Assembly (NCBI GenBank): GCA_937930845.1
Contig: CALHBJ010000011.1
Span: 243,267 to 307,266, forward strand
Source: an uncultured Rhizobiaceae group bacterium
GTDB taxonomy: Bacteria; Pseudomonadota; Alphaproteobacteria; Rhizobiales; Rhizobiaceae
Length of the DNA: 64,000 nt
Direction: 5' to 3'
The notes below the pieces were generated by a model. That model saw only the letters and a list, made by a program, of their open reading frames with translations. It made no database searches and had not been told where the DNA came from. This document shows, one piece after another, positions 53,655 to 62,677 of this stretch (position 1 is its first letter; each line of letters opens with the position of its first letter). The position numbers were made by a program, and so were the translations under genes.

Positions 53655-54431
53655 TCACATCAATTGCCGCATCAAACCAACGGCACAAAGTGCAACAAGC
53701 AAGACCAGACAGGTGAGTTTGTAAAACTTTTCCAGGGATGGGCGGAACAGGTAAGTACCAAGCAGAACACCACTTAACAAAAAGGGTGTCAGCACCACTC
53801 CGCGCCAAAGCGCCGTGAAATTCAAAATGCCGTAGAGAGACAGATAAACAAGCGAGGTGAACATGCCGATGAACAAATACATCACCAGCGCCGCCCGCAT
53901 CCGTCTCGCAGCGGTTTGCTGTGCCAGCACATAAAGTGCAACAACCATACCGCCAACGGATGATATGCCGGTGATAAAGCCCGCAACAAGACCACTGGCA
54001 TAAAGCCCCGGGCGGGAAGCCAGGCCAGAGATCCGCACCTGAAATAATTGCGCCAGCGTCAACACCAAAATAACCCCAAGCGACGCGAGCTTGGATATTT
54101 CAGGATCAATGCTGGTGGTGACATAGAGGCCGATCGGCACACCAATCGTGGACGTGATCACCAAGCCCCAGACAATGTTCATATCAGCGTCTTTAATCCC
54201 ACCGCGAAACATGATGATGCTCGCAATTCCTTCCAGCATAAAAGTAATCGGTATGAGCTGCACCGGTGGAATGATTGTCACCACGCCGGCAAACATGACA
54301 GCCGACAGGGCAAACCCGGTGAAGCCGCGCACAATTCCAGCCAGAAGGGCAAATCCGATTATTGTTCCCGTCGTGCCCGGCGGAAAGGCGGCAGCCGCTT
54401 CAATAATCTCCAGCAAATTTATTCCATCCAA
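53655..54431 (-). CDS. TSUP (TauE/SafE) family transporter
   Basis: A 258-residue membrane protein with about eight helices and the internal duplication of the TSUP family (GFALLAGIVRGFTGFALSAVMFAGVV near residue 25; GLVAGFITGISSVGGMVVALYVLAQQ near residue 150). Members export sulfite, sulfoacetate or organic anions. It lies 44 bases upstream of sdhB in the same direction and 142 bases downstream of pobA. Its substrate is unknown; aromatic or sulfonate anions are equally possible. Confidence 0.87.
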   Translation of the reverse strand: MDGINLLEIIEAAAAFPPGTTGTIIGFALLAGIVRGFTGFALSAVMFAGVVTIIPPVQLIPITFMLEGIASIIMFRGGIKDADMNIVWGLVITSTIGVPIGLYVTTSIDPEISKLASLGVILVLTLAQLFQVRISGLASRPGLYASGLVAGFITGISSVGGMVVALYVLAQQTAARRMRAALVMYLFIGMFTSLVYLSLYGILNFTALWRGVVLTPFLLSGVLLGTYLFRPSLEKFYKLTCLVLLVALCAVGLMRQLM

Positions 54432-54573
54432 CCTGTTGAACCCGATTCATTCAGGTTCTCACTTCTGATATTTAAGAAAGTCACATCGGACACAATGCCC
54501 AGTCGTCGGCCATCTATGGAGCCAAGCCTGAAAACGGTGAAATCAGAGGCCTGCCGTAACAGGAGTGCCCGCT

Positions 54574-55752
54574 CTAATAGGGCAGACCCACATAGTTTTC
54601 AGCCATCGCCTTTTGCGCCGCATCGTTGGAGCGCAGGAACTCCAGTTCCGCGACCTGCATTTTGTGGTCAAAGTCACTTTGGTCGGGAAACCGATGCATC
54701 AGGGATGAAAACCACCAGCTGAAACGTTCCACCTTCCACACCCGGGCCAGCGCCCGTTGTGAATAGTGGTCAATCCCTTCCTTATCGCCGCTCTCGTAAA
54801 ATTGCCTCAGCCCCTGATAGAGATAATGCACATCGCTTGCCGCCGTGTTCAGCCCCTTTGCACCCGTGGGCGGGACGATGTGGGCCGCATCACCACATAA
54901 AAACAACCGCCCCCACCGCATGGGTTCAGTCACAAATGAACGCAAGGGCGCAATCGATTTTTCAATAGACGGACCCGTGACAAGCTTTGCAGCGGTTTCC
55001 TGTGGTATGCGGCGCTTCAGTTCCGACCAGAAAGCATCATCGGACCAATTTTCCACCTTGTCATGGGCGCTGCACTGAATGTAGTAGCGCGACAGATTGG
55101 CATTGCGCATGGAACACAGGGCAAACCCGCGCTTAGAATTGGCATAGATCAGTTCATGATCCACCGGCGGCGTTTCCGACAAAACGCCCAGCCAGCCAAA
55201 CGGATAGACTTTCTCATATTCCTTACGCACATTTTCGGGAATGGTTTTACGCGAAACCCCGTGAAAACCGTCACAACCGGCGACGAAGTCGCACAGAATT
55301 TCACGCGCTTCACCGGCCACCTGGAAACGAACAGACGGCTTATCCGTATCCGCATCGTGGATTTTAACATGCTCCACGTTGAATTCTATCGCCCCGCCCG
55401 TGGCCTCACGTGCGTCATAGAGATCACGAGTAACTTCCGTCTGCCCGTAGACCATGACGGGCATGCCTGCATGTTTGGCAAAATCGATCCGGAATTTTTC
55501 ATCCCCGTAAGAGATCAACGTGCCATCATGGGGAATGCCCTGTTGGCGCATTCTTTGCCCCACGCCGGCCTCCTCCATCAGCCCAAGCAAGCCCTGCTCC
55601 AGCACACCGGCGCGAATGCGCGACAGCACATAGTCGCGGGTCGTTCGCTCCAGCACGATGCTGTCTATGCCTTTTGAATGCAGTAATTGGGCAAGCAACA
55701 AGCCCGACGGGCCACCCCCAACAATGCAAACCTGGGTGCGCGTGGATTTCAT
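54574..55752 (-). CDS. pobA: 4-hydroxybenzoate 3-monooxygenase
   Basis: A 392-residue flavoprotein hydroxylase converting 4-hydroxybenzoate to protocatechuate with NADPH and O2. FAD motifs GGGPSGLLLAQLL (12-24) and GRLFLCGDAAHIVPPTGAKGLNTAASDV (near 280-305) flank substrate residues typical of PobA (SRIRAGVLEQG; PFGWLGVLSETPPVDHELIY; DGFHGVSR). Its length and these segments match characterised PobA closely. It lies six bases after pcaF in the same operon (pcaI-pcaJ-pcaF-pobA). A pobR-type regulator is not in the window. Confidence 0.95.
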   Translation of the reverse strand: MKSTRTQVCIVGGGPSGLLLAQLLHSKGIDSIVLERTTRDYVLSRIRAGVLEQGLLGLMEEAGVGQRMRQQGIPHDGTLISYGDEKFRIDFAKHAGMPVMVYGQTEVTRDLYDAREATGGAIEFNVEHVKIHDADTDKPSVRFQVAGEAREILCDFVAGCDGFHGVSRKTIPENVRKEYEKVYPFGWLGVLSETPPVDHELIYANSKRGFALCSMRNANLSRYYIQCSAHDKVENWSDDAFWSELKRRIPQETAAKLVTGPSIEKSIAPLRSFVTEPMRWGRLFLCGDAAHIVPPTGAKGLNTAASDVHYLYQGLRQFYESGDKEGIDHYSQRALARVWKVERFSWWFSSLMHRFPDQSDFDHKMQVAELEFLRSNDAAQKAMAENYVGLPY

Positions 55753-55758
55753 AATGGG

Positions 55759-56961
55759 TCAGACCCTTTCCAGCGCAATGGCGATACCCTGCCCCACACC
55801 GATACACATGGTAGCAAGGGCCAGCTTCCCGCCGGTTTCCGCAAGTTCCATGGCAGCACTGCCCGTTATGCGCGCGCCCGACATGCCAAGCGGATGGCCA
55901 AGCGCAATCGCCCCGCCATTGGGATTAATGTGTGGTGCAGCCTCATCCAACCCCAGCTCACGCAGCACGGCAATTCCCTGTGACGCGAACGCCTCGTTCA
56001 ACTCAACCACATCAAAATCACCGGGCGAAATGCCAAGGCGTTGGCACAATTTCAGCGTGGCCGGAGCCGGGCCAATGCCCATTATACGCGGTTCAACCCC
56101 TGCGGCAGCGCCGCCCAAAACACGGGCAATGGGCGTAAGACCATATTTACTGGCCGCCGCTTCAGAAGCAATAATCAGCGCTGCTGCGCCGTCATTAACA
56201 CCGGAAGCATTGCCGGCAGTTACAGTTCCCCCGTCACGAAACGGCGTCCCGAGTTTCCCCAGAGCTTCCATCGATGTTTGGCGCGGGTGCTCATCTTTTT
56301 CGACAACCACCGGGTCGCCCTTGCGCTGGGGGATGGTCACCGACACGATTTCTTTTGCCAACCGCCCATTGGATTGCGCCTGGGCTGCCTTGTCCTGGGA
56401 ACGCAGAGCAAAAGCGTCCTGATCCTGGCGGGAAATGCCAAATTGCTCTGCTACATTTTCTCCGGTCTCTGGCATGGAATCGATGCCATATTGTTTCTTC
56501 AAAACCGGGTTCACAAAGCGCCAGCCAATTGTTGTGTCATAAATTTCAGCATTGCGTGAAAAAGCGCTCGACGCCTTGGGCATCACAAATGGCGCCCGCG
56601 ACATGCTTTCCACGCCCCCGGCAAGCACAATATCTGCTTCCCCCGCTTTAATGGCACGCGCCGCGTCGATGATCGCATTCATGCCCGAACCGCAAAGACG
56701 GTTTACGGTCGCCGCCGGGATCTGTTGCGGCAATCCGGCAAGCAACAACGCCATGCGCGCCACATTGCGATTGTCTTCTCCTGCCTGATTGGCGCATCCG
56801 TAGACAAGATCATCCACCGCTTCCCAATCTACCTTTGGGTTACGCCCATGCAGAGCCCGCAAAGGGATCGCACCCAGATCATCCGCCCGTACAGAAGACA
56901 AAGCCCCGCCAAAACGCCCAATGGGAGTGCGAACATACTCGCAGATAAATGCTTCGCTCAT
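55759..56961 (-). CDS. pcaF: 3-oxoadipyl-CoA thiolase
   Basis: A 400-residue thiolase that cleaves 3-oxoadipyl-CoA to succinyl-CoA and acetyl-CoA, the last step of the beta-ketoadipate pathway. The catalytic Cys is in NRLCGSGMNAI (near residue 90), with His in NPNGGAIALGHPLGMSGARI and Cys in ATMCIGVGQG near the end. The FICEYVRTPIGRFGGALSSVRADDL start is typical of PcaF. It overlaps pcaJ by four bases. Confidence 0.94.
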   Translation of the reverse strand: MSEAFICEYVRTPIGRFGGALSSVRADDLGAIPLRALHGRNPKVDWEAVDDLVYGCANQAGEDNRNVARMALLLAGLPQQIPAATVNRLCGSGMNAIIDAARAIKAGEADIVLAGGVESMSRAPFVMPKASSAFSRNAEIYDTTIGWRFVNPVLKKQYGIDSMPETGENVAEQFGISRQDQDAFALRSQDKAAQAQSNGRLAKEIVSVTIPQRKGDPVVVEKDEHPRQTSMEALGKLGTPFRDGGTVTAGNASGVNDGAAALIIASEAAASKYGLTPIARVLGGAAAGVEPRIMGIGPAPATLKLCQRLGISPGDFDVVELNEAFASQGIAVLRELGLDEAAPHINPNGGAIALGHPLGMSGARITGSAAMELAETGGKLALATMCIGVGQGIAIALERV

Positions 56962-57740
56962 GCGGTTTTTCCTTCATGCGCCGCTTTGGTGCGGGCTGTA
57001 AGTTGTCTCAGTGTCGTCAGTTCACGTTCATCCGGTGGCGGCGTTTCACCCAATTCTTCAAGAAAGGAAACCTGCCAGCCACACGTATCCTGAACCTGCT
57101 GACGGGTAACGCCGGGATGAAGGCTGACAACGGTGAACTCTTTAGTTTCAGGGTCAGGTTTCCAGATCGCAAGATCCGTAATCAGCAAGGTTGGGCCAGC
57201 CGTCTTGATGCCCATCCGTTGGCGATGGTCGCCCCCGGTCCCGTGGCCAAAACTGGTGAAAAAGTCGATCTTGTCCACCATGCCACGCAGGCTCTGTTTC
57301 ATCGTTATGTAAATCTGGCCAGAGGACGAGGCAATTTCCGGTGCGCCACCCCCGCCGGGAAGTCGCGTTTTGGGATGTGCGTAATCGCCGATCACCGTGG
57401 TGTTGATATTGCCAAAACGGTCCAGTTGCGCAGCCCCCAAAAACCCGACGGAGACGCGCCCTCCCTGCAACCAATAACGAAACATCTCCGGCACGCTGAC
57501 TGTTGTCAGCGCAGTTTCACACAATTCACCGTCACCAATCGATAGCGGCAATATGTCGGGCGTTGTGCCAATCGTCCCGCTTTCATATATCAGCGTAATG
57601 TCCGGTGCATGGGTGAGCCGCGCCACATTGCAGGCGGCTGACGGGGCGCCGATCCCCACAAAGCACACATCGTCATTACGCATCACCCGGGCAGCGGCAA
57701 TGGTCATCATTTCATCTGGGGTAAAACCGGTCTCGGTCAT
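56958..57740 (-). CDS. pcaJ: 3-oxoadipate CoA-transferase subunit beta (CatJ/PcaJ type)
   Basis: A 260-residue beta subunit that moves CoA from succinyl-CoA to 3-oxoadipate, releasing succinate. The catalytic Glu is in LIYESGTIG near residue 53. The GRVSVGFLGAAQLDRFGNINTTVIGDY segment and RLPGGGGAPEIASSS are conserved. Its length and sequence are of the CatJ-like (GctB-like) type rather than the shorter 220-residue PcaJ. Starts and stops overlap pcaI and pcaF, so the enzyme is co-translated. Confidence 0.9.
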   Translation of the reverse strand: MTETGFTPDEMMTIAAARVMRNDDVCFVGIGAPSAACNVARLTHAPDITLIYESGTIGTTPDILPLSIGDGELCETALTTVSVPEMFRYWLQGGRVSVGFLGAAQLDRFGNINTTVIGDYAHPKTRLPGGGGAPEIASSSGQIYITMKQSLRGMVDKIDFFTSFGHGTGGDHRQRMGIKTAGPTLLITDLAIWKPDPETKEFTVVSLHPGVTRQQVQDTCGWQVSFLEELGETPPPDERELTTLRQLTARTKAAHEGKTA

Positions 57741-58588
57741 AACGCCACCCCCAAACTCTTTACCCGATCACGAAACGCTTCGGGCGAAGACTGCAAAACA
57801 TTTTTGGTCATCCAGGTTTGAAACCGCTCACGGTCCGCCGCGATGTCATCCCATTCCAGATAAGCAGCATTGTCACGATCATAATATCCATGGGTGTAAG
57901 AGGGATGCGCGCCACCGGGAACGACGCAGATGCTTGATATCGTCCAATGGGGCAGAACACACATATTGGGATGTGCGTTCAAATCGTCGACAATCTCTTC
58001 CACGGTGACAACGGCTCGCTTTGCCGCCAGCACAGCTTCCTTTTGCACACCGACAATACCTTCAATCAGCACATTGCCCTTGCGGTCAGCTTTCTGTGCA
58101 TGAATAAAACTCACATCGGGGCAGATTGCTGGCACAGCGGCCAGTTCCTCACCAGTAAACGGACAGATCACCGAGCGGATATTGGGATTTACCTGTTTGA
58201 GGCCCGCACCCAGATATCCGCGAAATATGGCGCATGGCAGACCCGACGCCCCAGCTTCATAAGCGTTGGCCATCGCCGCATGGGAATGTTCTTCAATCTC
58301 AAGGGCGCGTGGCCATTCGTTTTCAATCGCATCACGCATACGCCGCAACAGGCCGACACCGGGATTGCCCGCATAGGAAAAGATCACTTTCCTCACCAGC
58401 CCCATGCCCACCATCTGGTCATAGACCAAGTCTGGCGTCATCCGGATTACTGTGAGATCGGCGATGTTCTGTCGAATGACCTCATGGGCCGCGGCATGGG
58501 GGATCAAATGGGTGAACCCTTCAAAAGCAACCGTGTCGCCATCCTTCAGGTTCTGCTGAACCGCATCGCCCAAATTCTGAAATTCCAT
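57737..58588 (-). CDS. pcaI: 3-oxoadipate CoA-transferase subunit alpha (CatI/PcaI type)
   Basis: A 283-residue alpha subunit, partner of the CoA-transferase beta subunit immediately downstream (4-base overlap). Typical family features are GDTVAFEGFTHLIPHAAAHEVIRQ near residue 20, the VRKVIFSYAGNPGVG loop, NPNIRSVICPFTGEELAAVPA and the EIVDDLNAHPN region. The length fits the CatI-like class. ATG 58588 is used; an in-frame TTG at 58600 exists. It is the first gene of the pca/pob operon, 70 bases downstream of the acyltransferase stop. Confidence 0.9.
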   Translation of the reverse strand: MEFQNLGDAVQQNLKDGDTVAFEGFTHLIPHAAAHEVIRQNIADLTVIRMTPDLVYDQMVGMGLVRKVIFSYAGNPGVGLLRRMRDAIENEWPRALEIEEHSHAAMANAYEAGASGLPCAIFRGYLGAGLKQVNPNIRSVICPFTGEELAAVPAICPDVSFIHAQKADRKGNVLIEGIVGVQKEAVLAAKRAVVTVEEIVDDLNAHPNMCVLPHWTISSICVVPGGAHPSYTHGYYDRDNAAYLEWDDIAADRERFQTWMTKNVLQSSPEAFRDRVKSLGVAL

Positions 58589-58658
58589 ACCCACATCCAA
58601 ACAAACCCAAGAACCACGAATTTGTCACAGCTTAACCGTCAGGAAAACCCGCAAGCAT

Positions 58659-60536
58659 TCAATTGTTAGCTTCGATCACAGCAAGCATCGCTTTAATTCT
58701 TGGGCTTAACAATGACGATAGATATTCCGCGCCTTGAGGCGTGAGGTGGCCACCGTCATAGGAAATGGGTACTCCGGCATCTGTCGTTAGACGACAGCCG
58801 TTCTCCAACTGTTTGTCGCACAGTTCATCCATCACACTTATGAAACGTTCACCTCCAAATTCCTGGAGCAACTTAGAATCAAAATTGAGAATGTGCTGAG
58901 GAAATGGTTGGCGAATATTTGATAGAGTTTCAAAAGTTTGGCCGGCAAAAGCTCTCAAACTCGATGGTTCAAAACGTTTCGATCCAACGACGACTACTTT
59001 ACCGCCCGCATCTTCGATGGCACGCGCTAATTTGATGCCATGATCTATCGACCAGTCTTTCCAGTTTGTTGCGATCAAAACCACTTTATAGCGCGCCATC
59101 AACGATAGCTGATCGGGCGAGATCGCAGCAGATTGGCAATTGGCACTGCCCTGATTGTCGGAAGTCTGCTCAGTTCTGTGTTCCGCTAAAACAGGCTGAC
59201 ATGTGTTATGAATAAAGTGACGATGAAGTGTATCCGTTTCTAGGGCACCACCAAGCCGAAGAATGTTGTAGAAGTCTTGCGAATAGGAATCGCCGACAAG
59301 AAGTATGGCTCCTTCTGCGGGCTCATTTCCCATTGGCTTAAGGTTACGAAGATAGGGACCTTCAACATATTGCCCAAACCCGCCTTTCGGCGGAACCAGC
59401 CACGCCCTTTGCCAGTCCGGATATCGGCCAGGAAGGCCCTGATTTATGGCCAACCAAACACCGGAAATGCTTAACGCAGCAATCATCACTAGCGAACTGG
59501 AAACAATTGCGGTTTGTCCAAACAGCTTTTGGTTTCTGAAAGGTTGTTCCACATAGCGCCAAGATAGCCAGGCAAGAAAAAGTGTTGCCAAGGATAAGCC
59601 GAGCATTAGCGCTTGAGATGGTTCATCTATGGAACGAAGCCGGGCGAATGCAAATAGTGGTTGATGCCATAGGTATGCCGAATAGGAGATCAACCCAATC
59701 CCTACAAGCAATCGAAGCGATAGCATTTTGGCAACCAGGGTTGTACTTCCACCCCAGATCACCGCTGCGGTACCTAGAACGGGGGCCAGTGCCCAAATAC
59801 CCGGCCAAGGCGTATGATCATCATAAAAAACGATAGCAATAACTATGGCGCCAAGGCCAATCAAAGACACACTTTGTGCAAAGAACTTGCGTGGCGGCTC
59901 ATTTCGAAACGTCCAAAGTGCAACAAATGCCCCCACCAGCAATTCCCATGCACGCGTAGGAAACAGGTAAAAGGCTGCAGAAGGCATGTTATGGGAAGCC
60001 CATTCACCAAAACCGAAGCTTGCCAACATGAAAAATGCTATTAGAAAGCCGACCCAAAAACGCCCCAGTTTCCATACTATGGCGAGCGCAATGGGGAAGA
60101 TAATGTAATATTGCTCTTCCACTGCAAGCGACCAAGTATGCAACAAAGGAATGAGGTCTGTATTGGGTGAAAAATAGCCTGACGTTGTCCAGAACAATAT
60201 ATTTGAGACGAACAGCATCGTTGCTGTGATGGCCTTTCCAAACAGCTCCAGTTCTGTAGGCAACATCCAGAACCAGGCGAACGGAACACAGCACAACAAC
60301 ACAATAACCAGGGCAGGAAGAATCCGCCGCGCACGGCGTTCATAAAATCCAAGTATGGAGATCGACCCGGTTTTTTCCCTCTCGTCCATCAGGATTGAAC
60401 CTATCAAATATCCAGATATGACGAAAAAGACGTCTACACCGACAAACCCTCCTGTTAATCCCAACCCTGAATGAAAAATGATTACGGGAAGAACTGCTAT
60501 TGAGCGCAGACCATCAATTTCGGACCTATATTTCAT
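58659..60536 (-). CDS. OafA-like acyltransferase with SGNH domain
   Basis: A 625-residue membrane acyltransferase that probably O-acylates a cell-surface sugar (LPS, capsule or exopolysaccharide). Residues 1-360 form the acyltransferase-3 domain with about ten helices (MKYRSEIDGLRSIAVLPVII; GGFVGVDVFFVISGYLI; LIPLLHTWSLAVEEQYYI). Residues 390-625 form a periplasmic SGNH hydrolase-like domain: GDSYSQDF holds the Ser, and DGGHLT near the end holds the Asp-His pair. The region looks more AT-rich than its neighbours, which could mean transfer. No linked glycan genes were seen. Confidence 0.92.
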   Translation of the reverse strand: MKYRSEIDGLRSIAVLPVIIFHSGLGLTGGFVGVDVFFVISGYLIGSILMDEREKTGSISILGFYERRARRILPALVIVLLCCVPFAWFWMLPTELELFGKAITATMLFVSNILFWTTSGYFSPNTDLIPLLHTWSLAVEEQYYIIFPIALAIVWKLGRFWVGFLIAFFMLASFGFGEWASHNMPSAAFYLFPTRAWELLVGAFVALWTFRNEPPRKFFAQSVSLIGLGAIVIAIVFYDDHTPWPGIWALAPVLGTAAVIWGGSTTLVAKMLSLRLLVGIGLISYSAYLWHQPLFAFARLRSIDEPSQALMLGLSLATLFLAWLSWRYVEQPFRNQKLFGQTAIVSSSLVMIAALSISGVWLAINQGLPGRYPDWQRAWLVPPKGGFGQYVEGPYLRNLKPMGNEPAEGAILLVGDSYSQDFYNILRLGGALETDTLHRHFIHNTCQPVLAEHRTEQTSDNQGSANCQSAAISPDQLSLMARYKVVLIATNWKDWSIDHGIKLARAIEDAGGKVVVVGSKRFEPSSLRAFAGQTFETLSNIRQPFPQHILNFDSKLLQEFGGERFISVMDELCDKQLENGCRLTTDAGVPISYDGGHLTPQGAEYLSSLLSPRIKAMLAVIEANN

Positions 60537-60815
60537 GTTATCTTTTACACTGGCTCCCTATCCTAAGCCCCTGATACCAGAGGCAGATGAATTGGTTAAA
60601 CAATAATTTCGATTGCGGAAGATGGTGGCTGTCAACCAAAATTGCTTCACCACACAGCAGACTATAATTTGTAAGAAATTTGGCGCGCGTCAGGTCCGTC
60701 AAATTGCGTTTCGTTTTTCTGGATTCATATGTGCCGCAGCGTTGTTACGGAGAGACGGTGCAATTTGTACTCAAATCGAGAATAAGTAAGCACGACATAT
60801 ATTATTAGATGCGCA
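60537..60815. other. AT-rich intergenic stretch, no feature recognised
   Basis: This 279-base gap between the acyltransferase start and the SnoaL-like gene stop is AT-rich. I see no coding frame with credible start and no clear terminator. It likely holds the acyltransferase promoter and is notable only for its base composition. Confidence 0.5.
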
Positions 60816-61193
60816 CTAAGTCCTGGGAGGCCCATTTGGGCAGTCGATGAAATATCCCCAGCCCCCGGATGCCAGTTTCCTGGCCACTTCAGTTGACTGG
60901 CCTTGGGCAATGGTGGTTCCATCCGGGCTCTCGATTGACCAGTCAGCCTGCAAGAGTGCGGTGTCGTCATTGATCACCTCACTGGTGACAGTGGACTTCA
61001 AAATGGGGCGCATCTCAATGAATTGCTTAAATGCCGCCCGCGCACCTTCCAGCCCATGGGAGGCAGGCGCACCTGGTGGAAAATAGATCTGGCAATCTGG
61101 ATGGAACATTGAGACGACGCCATCAAGATCGCCATCCCTAAGATAGCCTGCAACACAGGTGGCGATGTCTCTTGGAAATTTGGCAATTTTCAT
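60816..61193 (-). CDS. SnoaL-like (NTF2-fold) protein A
   Basis: A 125-residue single-domain SnoaL-like protein (YLRDGDLDGVVSMFHPDCQIYFPPGAPASHG; then GARAAFKQFIEM; ending ARKLASGGWGYFIDCPNGPP). In such proteins the cavity isomerises, hydrates or binds small hydrophobic compounds; here no catalytic dyad is obvious. It is the last of four minus-strand genes read divergently from LysR, 19 bases after protein B. Confidence 0.85.
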   Translation of the reverse strand: MKIAKFPRDIATCVAGYLRDGDLDGVVSMFHPDCQIYFPPGAPASHGLEGARAAFKQFIEMRPILKSTVTSEVINDDTALLQADWSIESPDGTTIAQGQSTEVARKLASGGWGYFIDCPNGPPRT

Positions 61194-61212
61194 CTGGTTT
61201 CAGCCTTTGCAG

Positions 61213-61593
61213 CTACGCATTGTTGTCCATGTCCAAGATCATTTTCCATGACCCATCGTCGTGGCGGCGATAGCCCAGGGCCAGGCGGCCTCCCCCTGCT
61301 CTTTGTTCGCCCGATGTCTTGTCGGTGATTTCCACATCGAAATTGCCCATGACGATTGCGAAATCGCCATGGACAACCATGTGCTCGATATCGAACCCGG
61401 ATTTGAATGTTGCCGCCTCGATCCGCGGAGCATATTTGGTTCGAACGTGATCCACACCAATCGTGGTGGGCGTGCCCTCGTTTGCAACAATACACTGGGG
61501 GTCACACGTATCCAGCATGCCCTGCAGATTGCCACAATCCAGACTGGTGAGCCATTGGTTCACCGCCGCCTTGATGTCTTCCGTGTCGCTCAT
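61213..61593 (-). CDS. SnoaL-like (NTF2-fold) protein B
   Basis: A 126-residue NTF2-fold protein (KAAVNQWLTSLDCGNLQGMLDTCDPQCIVANEGTPTTIGVD; HMVVHGDFAIVMGNFDVEITDKTSGEQRAGGGRLALGYRRHDDGSWKMILDMDNN). The tryptophan-terminated final strand is typical of DUF4440/SnoaL-type proteins. ATG 61593 is preferred; the frame to 61659 adds an unsupported N-terminus. A 120-base gap separates it from the PNPOx gene upstream, and no terminator is apparent there. Confidence 0.83.
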   Translation of the reverse strand: MSDTEDIKAAVNQWLTSLDCGNLQGMLDTCDPQCIVANEGTPTTIGVDHVRTKYAPRIEAATFKSGFDIEHMVVHGDFAIVMGNFDVEITDKTSGEQRAGGGRLALGYRRHDDGSWKMILDMDNNA

Positions 61594-61713
61594 GATCATA
61601 ATCCTTGTTTGAGGAAAAAAGGCCGCAAGAAACCTGCCCGGCCCGCTTGGGTCGGTCACATGTTCTGCTGAGGGAGGCCTGTTACTGGCTTGTTTTTCAG
61701 ATCGGCTTGGCCG

Positions 61714-62667
61714 TTAATGTTCCAGCTTGGAAAAAGGCCCAGGACTGTGGGGAGAAACCTCACCCATGGCCCATCTCAACGGTGTGGCATTGTGGGTGAC
61801 AATTACCTCCTGCACGGTCACTTCCAGCAGCCTTAAAGCTTTTGGAAATAGCGCGATGCGTGCGGGCTCATCAATGATTGCAGTAGTCCCCGTCAAATGG
61901 CGCGTCGCCCCGGTTTCAAAATCGAGAAACAGCAATGCTGTGACCGGATTCATACTCAGATTGCCAAATGTATTGAACAGATTATTGCCGAAATAATCCG
62001 GGATGATCAGCTTATCACCTTCCACATGAATGAAGCCGGGATTGCCCCCGCGGTGAGACATGTCGGCCCCTTCAAACGCATCGCCTTGCCCGCGGTCAAA
62101 AAAGCTGGCGATGAAGAAAATATCGGCGGCGCGAATGGCCTCCCGGTCGGCGTCATTCAATGCCCTGCTGTTTTCAACGACCGGCAAGTCCGTTTTCTCA
62201 AAGTGTGTGGTCAGTTCGCGGACATTGATATATTTGGGGCAATTGCCATAGCTTTGCGTCACGCGAATATCGACATGGCTCGCATGAATACCCTCCACCC
62301 GGCCATGCATGCGATTGCGCCGGCGGTTGGACAGATCAATCCCAACGACACCAATCATTGAGCCAAGAGCCAGATCGCCCAGCTGAACCAGAGCATCCGA
62401 CAATTTCGCGTCCAACCGCAGCGTCTTGTCATCAGGCGTAGTCAGGAAACCTGCAACACCTGACACCATGACAGCCTTCAGCTTGCCGGTGGCGTCCACC
62501 GTGCTCAAAAACACATATTCCAGCCCGGCGTAAAATTCGCGGTGTTGTTCGATAAGATGATCCCTCATCAGCACACGCCCCATTTCCTCAACCCGCTCGC
62601 GCCGCCCGACCGCAGTTTGAATCTGCGTTTCGCCTGGATGAAAGATTTGCGATGTTAGATTGGTCAT
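61714..62667 (-). CDS. Pyridoxamine-5'-phosphate oxidase family (FMN-binding split-barrel) protein
   Basis: A 317-residue protein with two split-barrel segments of the PNPOx-like fold. The first half holds YVFLSTVDATGKLKAVMVSG and the GRVEGIH strand. A second half starts with FFIASFFDRGQGDAFEGADMSHRGGNPGFIHVEGDKLIIPDYFGNNLFNTFGNL. Relatives bind FMN, F420 or haem; which is used here is not clear. It lies ten bases after protein C in the operon divergent from LysR. A redox role in handling an unknown compound is likely. Confidence 0.86.
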   Translation of the reverse strand: MTNLTSQIFHPGETQIQTAVGRRERVEEMGRVLMRDHLIEQHREFYAGLEYVFLSTVDATGKLKAVMVSGVAGFLTTPDDKTLRLDAKLSDALVQLGDLALGSMIGVVGIDLSNRRRNRMHGRVEGIHASHVDIRVTQSYGNCPKYINVRELTTHFEKTDLPVVENSRALNDADREAIRAADIFFIASFFDRGQGDAFEGADMSHRGGNPGFIHVEGDKLIIPDYFGNNLFNTFGNLSMNPVTALLFLDFETGATRHLTGTTAIIDEPARIALFPKALRLLEVTVQEVIVTHNATPLRWAMGEVSPHSPGPFSKLEH

Positions 62668-62677
62668 GATTGCGTCC

